From: Sternotherus odoratus
Taxonomy: Eukaryota; Chordata; Testudines; Kinosternidae
Direction of reading: 5' to 3'
DNA length: 64,000 bases
Assembly: GCA_032164245.1 (NCBI GenBank)
Contig: JAVMKO010000021.1
Location: 13,088,285-13,152,284, forward strand
Below are positions 23,321-33,512 of this stretch, piece by piece. Under the pieces are notes generated by a model. That model searched no databases. It saw only the letters and a list, made by a program, of their open reading frames with translations, and was not told the origin of the DNA. How positions within the stretch are numbered: position 1 is the first letter of the stretch; each line of letters starts with the position of its first letter. The translations under genes and the position numbers were made by a program.

Positions 23321-25648
23321 CTTTAATTTACACTCTATTTGTATCTCTGAGCCTTGTCTCCATGCCCGTTCGTTTTACTCGTTGCCTGTGCTCCTAGCCC
23401 TTCTGTTAATTGTCTCGAGGCAAGCCAGCGATACCCATTTTCAAGACTTTCTCTCCAACTATTGGGGTCTAGAAACTAGCTGTTTCTAAAGGAAATGAAA
23501 GCTGCGATTCTCCCATAACCACTTGTCTCCAGGAACTGAGGCTTTAAATAGAACAGCGGATATTTAAGACCGGCAAGAAAGTAGCAGGTTGGCAACACTG
23601 GAGACTGAATTTGGACCCAGGTGCCAGGAGAGGATTCTGCATCGGTGAGATAGAAACAATCATTTTATCAAGACGTGGCCTTTGCTTCACAAACATCCTG
23701 AGCAGCGTGAAATACGCCACAGCAAAGAACGGAGAGGATACGCAGAGTGAAGAACAGGCCGACCATGGCAGGTTGAGTCTCTTCAGTTTGCCAAGGTGCC
23801 CTCATGGTTCCAGCCTCTGCCACTGCAAACTGAAATCCTCCTGCAACAGTACCACAGACTTCCTGCATTTCCATTAATTAGCAGCTAATGCCTCTGAAGA
23901 GACAGAGATTTCTAGCAAGAGGGGATATTTCAGACAGGCTGGCATTGTTTCTAACTGATTTACAGTGCATGTCGGCTAACTCTGCCTCTCTGTGTGGCTG
24001 CTGCATTATCCCCTGTGCACTGTGCTGGGTGAAATTTGCGAGCATAAACTTGGGGCCATGAACCAATCTGGGGAGGAAAAGCTGAACTGTCCCATCTCTG
24101 TGTCCGAGTAGCACTGGAAATCTCTTAAGGTGTTCAGATCAGAGATAAAACAAGAAGATTCTTTTAAAGTTCGCTGTCCCCCTCCGTCTAACAGTTCCCA
24201 ACCTGCCCTATGATTCTCTCTGTATATCAATAACCCTCCCCCCACCCCGGTACTCTGCAGAAATTATCCAAAACCATGCAGAGTGACCCTAATGTGAACT
24301 ATAAGGCTTGGGCCAAGAATTGTATAATGAAGCGTTTTGTTGCCCTAAGTCTGTGGCCACTGCTACAGAATCAGATTGAGGGCATCTGTCTAATCGGTTT
24401 TCGGTTTTCTGAAGGTCTTATCACCATGGTGTCAAACCAAAGGAGGCAGGCATTTCACTTGAGGATGGGATGTTTCATTATGCATGCAGTAGCTCAGGCC
24501 CTTTGCATCTTTCTCCTCATGACAGTTCGCATCTGCTGCAGGACAACAAGAGACACCCAGCTCCATTTCCTACTCCCCAGCTTTCCCCGAGCATCTGCAA
24601 GAGAGGAGCCTCCCGGCTATCTGAAGAGACACTTTCCATCCCCTCAAGGAACATAGCAGCCCAGAGCAGCTCCACCCAACTGGAAACGAGGGACTTCATT
24701 CTGCAGTTTGGCCCCACAACCAGGCTGAATTGAGAACAAGGCTGGCTTCAAAGGTTGCATGAATTCATCTGCACAGACACAGACCTGGCTGAAATGGGAT
24801 TTTTTTCAGTGCACGATTTTAAAGGGATATCATCCACTTGAACTCTAATCAGCTTCCAGAAGAGAGTGAAAAGTAATTCCAGGTGTTAATTGGCCTTTAT
24901 CTTGCTCTGACCATTTTTTCCCATGGTTTTACAATCAAACATTTACGATGTTTGAAAATGTTTCTTCCTTTTGTTTTTGTGTGAAAGACCCAAAGGCAAA
25001 CAACAATGGGAACTGATTGTGCAGGGGAAACTGTGAAAGGAGTGTGTGGAAAATGCTGTGGAAGGCACAAATTAAACAAATGGGCAAGGGATGGAAGAGA
25101 GACAGAGAGAGAAAGGAAAATATTTCTAAGGTCTCTTCGTTACAGTAATCTGATTGGAACAACAACAAAACAGAAACGTGATTTTAAAACTACAGTCTCT
25201 TTAGTTGAGCTGAATATTTCAAAAGTCTCTCAATCTTCTGGCTTCAGGGCAGAGGAGGATTACTGCCTGCAATCAGGTGGAAATTTCCTCCTCCTATTAA
25301 AGCATTTCACAATTAGGTGCATTCTGCCTCTGGTGAATCCACCCCTTCATGGGTTGTCATTGGAGACAGGATACTAGACTAGCTGGACCCGGGTCTACAT
25401 TGGTATGGATGTTTTCAAAGGAGCAGTCTTGGAACACATTTATTGGCTGTGGGCAAATATGGCTGTGGCACAATCACAGGTGGGGAAAGTAATTCTGTGT
25501 GCTTGACTTTTGATTCCTTTGATGAGATCCGATTCATCAGGGGGCTGGCGTCTATGAGTTTTACCAGGTTGTCCACTTCAAAGTAACCTGTAGCACTGGT
25601 GGTCATACATAGCTATATATATACCGAGCAAATGTAATACCTGGAATT
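23321..25648. other. Unrecognised DNA
   Basis: No gene or repeat recognised. Frames of up to 128 codons are scattered on both strands without domains. 24.75-25.3 kb is AT-rich single-copy sequence. Confidence 0.45.
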
Positions 25649-25662
25649 ACCTACCTAGAGCA

Positions 25663-25733
25663 AGAATCAGAGAGGTAGCCGTGTTAGTCTGGAATAGCAG
25701 AGGTAACAAAGTCCTGTGGCACCTGAAAGACTA
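25663..25733 (-). mobile_element. Short retroposon (ACACGGCTACC end), 5'-truncated
   Basis: The plus strand reads AATCAGAGAGGTAGCCGTGT, then AGTCTGGAATAGCAGAGGTA and CCTGTGGCACCTGAAAGACT. It is flanked by a perfect 14-bp direct repeat, ACCTACCTAGAGCA (25649-25662 and 25734-25747). The copy at 55359-55472 shares the left boundary and runs further right, so the left end is the fixed 3' end and the element lies on the minus strand, truncated at its 5' side. Long duplications of varying size (14 bp here, 9 bp there) fit target-primed reverse transcription. Confidence 0.85.
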
Positions 25734-25935
25734 ACCTACCTAGAGCAGGCTCCCTATTTACTCTAGATTGTCACAGCAGCCCCCACTGCATCCCTGAAGA
25801 GTTCAATCCTGAAGCTTCATTTTCTTTTGTGAAAATGGATGTTTGGAAGGGGTGGAGATCTTGGTATTTGTGTAGACAGATGCTGCTTCACCTCCTGGAG
25901 GAGCTAGTGTTCCATAACTCTTTCTCTGCTATGTG

Positions 25936-26028
25936 TACACACACATACACAGACACGGACACACAGACACACACACATACACAGACATGGACACAGACAC
26001 GGACACACAGACACGGACACACACACAG
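25936..26028. repeat. CA-rich compound microsatellite
   Basis: Runs of ACAC interspersed with ACAGACACGGACAC-type units, about 93 bp. Its Thr/His translation is an artefact. Confidence 0.95.
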
Positions 26029-28053
26029 TGAGGCATTAGAAGCAGATCTGTCAGATTCAGCCTACTGCCCAGTAGATATTTGTGTATCATTCAGCAGCTC
26101 AAAAAAGGGAACCATCTGCTCCTTGGAGGTGCCATGGGGCATTCCGGGATAGGAAAGAGGAGTGTGGGCAGAGCTGCCAGGTTGCCTGGAGGTCAGGGGG
26201 CTGGTGCATTGACAGGATTGTGAGTAGGAGAAGCTTTCACAGTGTCTGGGCTGTAGCCACCCTTGGTTAGCTCTTCACACTCACGGGTATTGGTATGCTG
26301 TGGGGGAGGCCATCACACCCGCTCCTGGAAGCTGTTCACACCATGCTACCAAATGAGGGAACAATTAAATGTTCCTTTGTTTAGGGATAGATGAAACAAT
26401 GGAAAACTTCCACCCAAATCTGGGCACTGGCTGGGACATGCAGTCCAAGGGGTTCCCCAAGGATCTGATGTCAAATGCTGGGGTGGGGGGTTGATTTGTT
26501 TGTAGCTCTGTATGTGTGTTAGAGAGCGCGCGTGGGAGCCAAAGAAAAGAGTCAAGAAACTGGTAACTGCCATGAGAGAAAGCAAAGAGAGAGATCTCTG
26601 GGGCAGAGGGGTGGCTGGAAAGAGTCTTGGAGCTCGAGCAGAGAAACCGTCTCCTGTTGTTTGATTCCTACTGTGCTCAGGGAAAGAGCGCTCTGTGTAT
26701 ATTCCTTGTAAGCAGACTGGATTGCATCAAAGAAATGCCTGACCCTATCATCAAACTTTCCTCCTAATGGAAACTCTCCACAAGATCCTCGAAATCGGCT
26801 AACTGCTCGGGTCTGAAGAGGTGACAGTATTAGGAGTCATGCAACTTGCTGGAAGTTCTTTTAAATGCTGACTCTGGCATGTTGCACGCATAGAAAACTT
26901 CATAAAATCACAGTGGTGCTAAGTTTTCTCCGGAGGGATAAATTGAGATGCCAGGGGATGATATAGGCCTTGGCCCAGCTGGCGACATCTAAAGGCAGAG
27001 ATCAATTCCTAAATGCACATCTAATAAAAATAGATCAATATCTTAGATTTACATCCTCAGAGGGCAGCCCTGCCTGAACTTGACGATCTCTCTGGAGCTT
27101 CCCTCTGTCCTTTATGCTACATCGATTGCATGTCTCCTGGAAATGGGCGAATTATTAGAAGAAATTGAATATGGAGGTAACACAGGACACTAATCGCAGA
27201 TTTAATGCCGCAAGTGAAGTTGTCCGTGATTCATTCACAATCAGCCACAAGCTATAAATCTAAAAATAGTCCCATTTGTGGCAAATAGCTTATTGGTAGA
27301 GCATATTTATTTTGAACCTATTAATTTTTTGTACAAAGGAACCAACCTGCTAAGATAACAAAAATCATTAAAAAATCCTTCCCTCTAATAAAACTAAAAG
27401 TATTTGGAAAGTTTAATTTAATTTTTGTCCTTTCTGCCTTTTTGTCAATTGCATTTCACTCAACTTGGGGCCATGAAAACAGATTGATCTGTTTCATTTT
27501 CTCTTTTTTGTAAATTTCAGTTTCTGAGTTAGCCTGCTGCGGTTGTTGTGTTCATATATCTGCCAAGGCCCAAATAGCACATGCGATATCTGTCAAAGAC
27601 CCAACGTGTGGGACACCCACAAAATTACTCACCAAGGAAACGTAAAAGGCTGTGGGCTTGTTTCCTTTATTGTGATTAACAGTTCCTGTGAACTCAGGCT
27701 GATAAATCTTTATTACTGATGTAAATAATTTCCAGTGATAAAGGTAATGGGACCCTACATTTTGTGAAACATAGGTAACTTTGGGACTGAAATGAGGGGC
27801 TGGTTTAAGGACCACAGCTACAACGACAACTGGTTGAATGATTGAGGATCTACACCTCTTTCCTGTCTGTGAATCACTGCCAAACCAGCATATTCAGGGA
27901 AAAATCTGGATGAACAATTTTCAACATATGACTGGCTACTTGACTTATTTTTCTACCTGTGGTGTGTGACTGGCTACCAGAAGTCATGTGGTTCCTGATT
28001 GGATGAGAAATATTTTAAACAGGAGAATAATGAATGATAACTAGCAGTAGTAT
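26029..28053. other. Unrecognised DNA with a possible conserved block
   Basis: No gene. 26860-27430 is repeat-free, AT-rich and made of complex sequence, for example AATAAAAATAGATCAATATC, GATTTAATGCCGCAAGTGAA and TTATTGGTAGAGCATATTTA. This look is common for conserved non-coding elements near developmental genes, but I cannot test it here. Confidence 0.35.
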
Positions 28054-28160
28054 TATGGACTTTGGCTGCTAGGTCGCACTGCCCTGAGAGCAAGGGCGGG
28101 GCTAAAGACTCTGGTCGCTAGGCCATGCAGACCTGAGACCAAGGGCAGCCCTATGGACTC
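28054..28160. repeat. 49-bp tandem repeat, about 2.2 copies
   Basis: Units begin TATGGACTTTGGCTGCTAGG (28054), TAAAGACTCTGGTCGCTAGG (28103) and TATGGACTC (28152), spaced exactly 49 bp. The two full units share a GAGA-CAAGGGC-G-C ending but differ at about a fifth of positions, so the duplication is old or was made in a diverged repeat. Confidence 0.8.
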
Positions 28161-29155
28161 AACCATGAGGCTGTAACATACCTCTTCCCCAGCACGAAGG
28201 GATGATGCGGTGTATCAGCCCCACAACAAGCTCCTGTACAATTATTTATATACGTGCCAGGCCCCATGCCTTCAGTCAACACGGAGAACAATTCTTCTTC
28301 CAAAGGGAACAATCTTTTCGTCTCTCTTCCCTGGCCATAGCCCCAAATTCTTGTATTTGTCACCTGCCTTTCTGCTCACCGGACGGGTGCCTGACTCTCT
28401 CATTCGCAGTCGGTAAGATTATAAATGTTTTCATCTCTAATTCATGACAAATCAAATTTTCATTACACCGAAAAATCAAAATTTTATAAGAAATAAATAT
28501 TAATCCTCAAAGAGAGGCTGAGTCCAATAAATCACTCGCACAAAACACTCCTGGAGTTCATTTGCCTTTCAGATGTTCATCCTAATTTGTCTTGCCGTGT
28601 TGGTTAATTGTGAAGCTGTTTACGTTGACACCGGGCCATGCCCTGCTAGAAGCCACCTGCCTTGTGGTCCGGTTCCCAGTGAGGCAGGGTGTGCCTACAG
28701 CATAAATACCATCATAACGTCTGCGGCTAATAGGGACCCGTACTGCTAGTTCCAGCAGGGAGGCCCAACGGCAGAACCTGGATGGTAACAACACCAGTCT
28801 TGCAAACTGCCATTTGTAAGAACTGTTCTTCCTGATGGAAAAATAATAAATCACAGACTGAAGGTGAAGTTGACGAAGAACGAGTTGAGATCCCTTCCCA
28901 TTCCGGTGCCTCCCGTGCCCGGGGAGTCACTTGGCAGTGGTCTGGAGGGCAGGAAGACAGCAGTACTGCGCACCAAGCTGCAGCTCAGGTGCCAGACCTA
29001 TTTAATCGGGACACGTCCGTCTTATGGACGCCTCAGTCTCATTGGTTTGTAAAATAGGCTTCTCCTGAAATAGATTGGGATGGGGTGCGAACTAATGGCT
29101 TGCTATTGAGGAAGAAGGAGGGGGCACATTGTGTGTGCCGTACATGTACGTAGGA
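28161..29155. other. Unrecognised DNA
   Basis: No gene or known repeat recognised. It ends in the left duplication of the hAT MITE at 29156. Confidence 0.45.
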
Positions 29156-29278
29156 TGGGGTGACCAGATGTTCTGATTTTATAGGGAAAGCCCCAATTTT
29201 TGGGTCTTTTTTTCATATAGGCTCCTATTACCCCCCACCCCCATCCCGATTTTTCACATTTGCTGTCTGGTCACCCTA
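29156..29278. mobile_element. hAT MITE, YAGGGTGACCAG family, copy 1
   Basis: The 123-bp element starts TGGGGTGACCAGATG and ends TCTGGTCACCCTA. The interior has TTTTGGGTCTTTTTTTCAT and GGCTCCTATTACCCCCC. Flanks ACGTAGGA (29148-29155) and GTGTAGGA (29279-29286) match at 6 of 8, an 8-bp duplication with two transitions, as expected for hAT. Copies 2 and 3 are at 44311 and 53002. Confidence 0.9.
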
Positions 29279-29283
29279 GTGTA

Positions 29284-29339
29284 GGAGACCTCAAGAGGTC
29301 GTCTAGTCCAGTCCCCTGACCTCAAGGCAGGACTAAATA
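29284..29339 (-). repeat. CR1 LINE fragment
   Basis: GGAGACCTCAAGAGGTCGTC, TAGTCCAGTCCCCTGACCTC, AAGGCAGGACTAAATA: the antisense CR1 text 'gacctcaggaggtcatctagtccaaccccctgctcaaagcaggact'. It is cut on the right by the Tigger-like element. Confidence 0.8.
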
Positions 29340-29515
29340 CAGTCGGACCCCGCAATACTGCGATGATCGGGAGCCAAAAATACCCGATCGTGGTAAACGT
29401 GGGGTCGTGCTATTGCGGGGTCATGCCGCGCGCTGCCACCATCGGGAGCTCTGCGCGCCCCGCGCTATAAGCGGATTCGCGCTATAGCGGGGCGCGGTAT
29501 TGCGGGGTTCCACTG
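29340..29515. mobile_element. Tigger/pogo-like MITE
   Basis: The left terminus CAGTCGGACCCCGCAATAC is the near-complement of the right one, which on the minus strand reads CAGTGGAACCCCGCAATACC. Length is 176 bp and CpG-rich, with inner inverted text such as CGCGCTATAAGCGG / GCGCTATAGCGGGG. CAGT...ACTG ends are typical of the pogo/Tigger branch of Tc1/mariner. The left flank is TA; the right flank is TG, one change from the expected TA duplication. Confidence 0.82.
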
Positions 29516-30979
29516 TGTTACCTAGGAAGTCGCATGTGTGTCAGAGCTGTCCTTACTGATCTGTTCTAGGTGCTGTCGGTGGTGCTGTAGGCGCTTTGCC
29601 CTGTTTGGGGTAGGCTGGGGAATAAATAAATAGATAGATAGTGAGAACACCTGCTTCTGTGCTCTATTTATATGGCAAAGTCTGTCCCTGGCCCTGTCCA
29701 GGCTGCTCCCAACCCCTATCGAACTGGGGACAGGTAGTGGCACAACAGCTTCTGCCAGGGAAATCTGGGCGTGCGACTGATCTCCCCATGCTCTCCGATC
29801 AGAGTGAAATCACAGGGTGCCGCTCGCCCTCCACTCGGCCAGGACCTGGCGAGTGCCTGGAGATATGGCTAAGCACGTGCTTATGGACTTTGCTGCTTCC
29901 TGGCCTGGGCCTGCCCAACTATTTTGTTTCCTTCTGCTAAAAACAAGGAGCTAGAGGCAGCCGCAACGTGTGACATTTCTGGCTCCCACTAAGAATTCCC
30001 CCGCTGACCATACTTAGAGAACCGCTGCCCGGTACCAATAACTGGCTCCGACTGGTACCTGGGTCATGAGTATCTCCAGGTGGCCAACTTCACGTGGAAG
30101 TTCTTGGATAAGGCTGGTCTTAGGGTGGTGACAATCTCAGCTAATCCTAACTAACATCACAAGAAGGCTTCTCAAGGTTTAGTAGTCAGCTGACCACATA
30201 GGGGCATTCCGCTTCTTTGTAGTTTCTATATATTTTGCCTTTGAACAGTGTCTCTGCTAGGAATTATACATGCCAACAAATGTTTAATTCTATAAAAAGA
30301 GACTAATTGTCGGCACGCCCGCATGGATCTCACACACATATTTTCCTGATTAATTTTCAATTAATGGACTTAGAGCCTTTCTGCACGAGGAGTTGTAGAT
30401 TTTTCCCCCCACATCTTAGCATGAAGAAAGGATTGAATTTGCATCTGCTAAAGCCCTGGGCTCGAATTTGAATTGAATCCATGGTCAAGGAGTTCCATGT
30501 AGGTAGGAAACTCCATCACGTGAAAATAACTAGCCAAAACCAGAAGATAAACTCAGCCCCGGGCACTTAAGCCCTAAGAGAGAGATTTCAATGCTCAGGA
30601 CATGCAGGTTTTCACGACTGCCATGTTTAGTTACTGTGAATATGAAAATATACTTGGAAGTGATTTTCCAGAATTAGTTGAAGAAGAAAACGCCCCTGGG
30701 GAATCGCTGGAAGTACAGTTAGTTACTGATGAAGCAAAACATGTGAGAGCCTGAGGAGAGCATTGACCCAATCACTCCCAATGAGGAATGGATTCACTGA
30801 ATGTTCCCAACTTTACTGGTTCTGAGCCAGCTGCAGGATTCTCCTATTTCACCCCTTGTTTAGATTTCTTGGCACCCTGCTTCCCCCTCTGACTGGATCA
30901 CACCTGGTTGGGGTAGAAGATCCCGTGTTCAAACTTCAACATTCCCCTCAGTTAGTCTCCGCCCACTCTTTGGCTTGTG
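29516..30979. other. Unrecognised DNA
   Basis: No gene. A short TAGATAGATAG patch lies near 29632. Otherwise single-copy sequence. Confidence 0.45.
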
Positions 30980-31085
30980 TGTTTAGGTTACAAGCTCTCT
31001 GGGGCAACAACTGTCTCTTGTTATGTTCTGTACAATGGGAACCTCATCTGGGTCGGAACCTCTACATGCTACTGCAATGAAAATA
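30980..31085 (+). repeat. L2-type LINE 3' tail
   Basis: GGTTACAAGCTCTCTGGGGC, AACAACTGTCTCTTGTTATG, then CTGTACAATGGGAACCTCAT, CTACATGCTACTGCAATGAA and AATAC. Same motif order as the other tails. Confidence 0.7.
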
Positions 31086-31220
31086 CTAAGGTTTGTGAAT
31101 TAGGCTGGATTCAGTTTGCTTCATATTCAAAAGAACATTTGCAGAAAAAAGTTTCTCTAGTCATTAAGTTATTCAGATAATAGAGAGAAATATTAAGCCA
31201 TGGGTTTGAAACCCAAAATA

Positions 31221-32054
31221 CCGTATATACTCGAGTATAAGCCGAGTTTTTCAGCCCACTTTTTGGGCTGAAAAAAGCCGCCTCGGCTTATACTCGAGTC
31301 AGTGAAAAATGTGCGCCCCGGTTCCTCCCCTCCCCGCCGGAAAAAAAAAAAAAAAAAAGCGCCTCGCTCTCCCGTCCCCGCCGCGCGGGCGGGCTGCCGG
31401 GAGCGTCCCGGTTCCCCCCTCCCCGCCGCGGGCGGGCTGCCCGGTTCCTCCCCTCCCCGCCGGAAAAAAAAAAAAAAAAAAGCGCCTCGCTCTCCCGTCC
31501 CCGCCACGCGGGCGGGCTGCCGGGAGCGTCCCGGTTCCCCCAGCAGCCCGCCCGCGGCGGGGAGGGGGGAACCGGGACGCTCCCGGCAGCCCGCCCGCGC
31601 GGCGGGGACGGGAGAGCGAGGCGCTTTTTTTTTTTTTTTTTTTTTTTCCGGCGGGGAGGGGAGGGGAGGAACCGGGGCGTAATGCATATTTACTCTCCTT
31701 TAGGCAGGTTGAGCCAATAATGATTGCAATCAATACAACAGTCTTTAATCAGTATAGTTTTATTATAGAAGCTTCAAGGGTCTCCAACTATCAGATGCAC
31801 TCACTTACATTTTGTGGGTGATTTACCGGATGTACCTTGTGAAAACTACTAAAAGAAGTTTAAAATGTATTTTCATTTGGAGTGAGTGAAAATCCTGATA
31901 GATACGGTATCTATTTTTATTTTTGAAATTTACCGGTAGCTGCTGCATTTCCCACCCTAGGCTTATACTCGAGTCAATAACTTTTCCAGCTTTTTGTGGT
32001 AAAATTAGGTGCATCGGCTTATATTCGGGTCGACCTATACTCGAGTATATTCGG
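31221..32054. mobile_element. Tc1/mariner-like non-autonomous element with CTCGAG-rich ends
   Basis: Left end CCGTATATACTCGAGTATAA, right end (as minus strand) CCGAATATACTCGAGTATAG. Both are flanked by TA (31219-31220 and 32055-32056). CTCGAGTATAAGCC recurs inward at both ends (about 31284 and 31963), giving nested inverted arms; the left 100 bp is itself a near-perfect hairpin around CAGCCCACTTTTTGGGCTG. The 834-bp body has an AT-rich right half and, at 31314-31679, a GC-rich inverted repeat. No transposase is seen. TA duplication and ends fit Tc1/mariner; I recall very similar termini from other vertebrates but not the family name. Confidence 0.85.
31314..31679. repeat. GC-rich inverted and direct repeat with poly-A/poly-T blocks
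   Basis: A unit made of CGGTTCCTCCCCTCCCCGCC, then A18-19, then GCGCCTCGCTCTCCCGTCC and GGGCGGGCTGCCGGGAGC occurs twice in direct order (about 31314-31441 and 31442-31540). It then occurs once inverted (31541-31679, with a long T run). Arms of roughly 100-140 bp could form an almost perfect cruciform. Lys- and Phe-rich frames on both strands (up to 170 codons) are artefacts of this structure. Confidence 0.9.
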
Positions 32055-33374
32055 TAGTTACTTTCCTGTTCAACTGGAATTTGAAACTCTACATACTTGC
32101 CTCAAATCTCTTATTTTAGTTAATGGCAGTGGTTATTCATACCCTGAACAACAATGCAGTATTTATATGCACCTAGAACTTCCATGTTCCACCCTAGAGA
32201 TGGTTGCTTTTCAGTGGCGGGTTAAGAAAAAAAGATTACCCTATCCAGTGCACACATGTAACTTGTGAGTATGTTGATAACTTGTAAAGAGGCTAGTTTG
32301 GAATCCCCCTTTTGGATAAAAGGCTAATTAGAAATGATAAATCATTGCCTAAAGCTCTGTTTTGCTTTTGAAAAAGTCTCCAAGTTGTGTATTTTTAAAC
32401 ATTTCCATCCAACCATTTAAAATATCCTAATTTATTTTTTTAAAATGTGTTTTTAAGAAGAATAGAGTGCCTGAGGCTAACAAGCTTGCTTCTTTTGCTG
32501 CATCCTGGTAGCCAGCCACACCTGGAATAAGACACTGTTTCTGTTTAGAGAGGGAATCAACACACCATAAGCATTTGGATGTTGTATGTAAGCCTCTAAA
32601 TTGAGTTCACACAACAGCTGGTGCTGCACAAACTTTGCTGAGGTTACCAGGCCCTGTGGACTTGGCCCGGTGGAAATGTATTTTATATAGATTTGTAGCC
32701 TCGCCTTGCTTCAGTGTCAACATATAAATAATATCAACACTGCAGCAGCATGGCAGGAAATGTTTACACTCCATTATTGACCTAAAACAAATGTTCATTG
32801 AGATGGCTCGAATGCTTCCATCCATAATGCCTGCTACAAGCCCCGCATAACCCCTTCTGAGAGGGCAACTCCATTAGCTGAAGAGAAGCACTTCAGCAGA
32901 AAGACAAACTACAGAGCCCTGATCACCCTTCCCGACCCCAGTGCTTCAGCTGCAGGGGGCTGAATAGCCATGTGCACCCTTTATAGCCTACCAGTGCCTC
33001 AGCTGCAGGCACTTAATAGTCCTTCTCATCTTAATTGGCCTCCAGGACCTGTAACTCAGCAGCTGATGTCTTGGCTGGTGACAGCTTTAGCTGTTCTCTG
33101 GTTGGCCTCCACTAGCAAAGGGAAAGGGTTCAGGGATCGTGGGATTTGCATCCCCTGGCCCTTTCCAGAAGGATCAAAGAGAGCAATTGCTTTTCTGAAG
33201 CATTTTGAGCTAATTCTATTTACCTTCCACAATGAAGTTTTTAGGTAGTTATCATTTCTACTGAGTTCTCTTCTCCCTGGTTCTTGTCCTATGCCTGTCA
33301 CTAGGGCATCTGAACAAATCCCAGAAGGCCTGTAAGTGACATGGCAAGAGCCTGTCGTGAGTGGCATAAAAATT
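32055..33374. other. Unrecognised DNA
   Basis: No gene or confident repeat. Mostly AT-rich single-copy sequence. Confidence 0.45.
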
Positions 33375-33512
33375 CAGTTTTGTAAAAAGAATTTGGGGGT
33401 TTCAGTGAAAAATCAAAAAAATTCAACAATAGTTTTAGACAAATGAAAATCTTCAGTTTTCATCAACAATTTCTGTGGGGGAAAGAAGAAATCTTTTCAT
33501 GACCAGCTCTGG
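33375..33512. mobile_element. Fragment of AT-rich DNA element with GACCAGCTCT end
   Basis: GTTTCAGTGAAAAATCAAAA, TTTTAGACAAATGAAAATC, CATCAACAATTTC, ending TTTTCATGACCAGCTCT. It shares its style and terminus with 15490-15720. Borders are uncertain. Confidence 0.45.

Noticed and set aside
25936..26028. Regular spaced repeats that might suggest an array such as CRISPR
   Set aside because: Simple CA-type microsatellite in vertebrate DNA; no repeat-spacer structure.
31193..31821. Several Lys-, Phe- and Pro/Arg-rich frames up to 170 codons on both strands
   Set aside because: All are translations of the GC-rich inverted repeat and poly-A/poly-T blocks of the mariner-like element.
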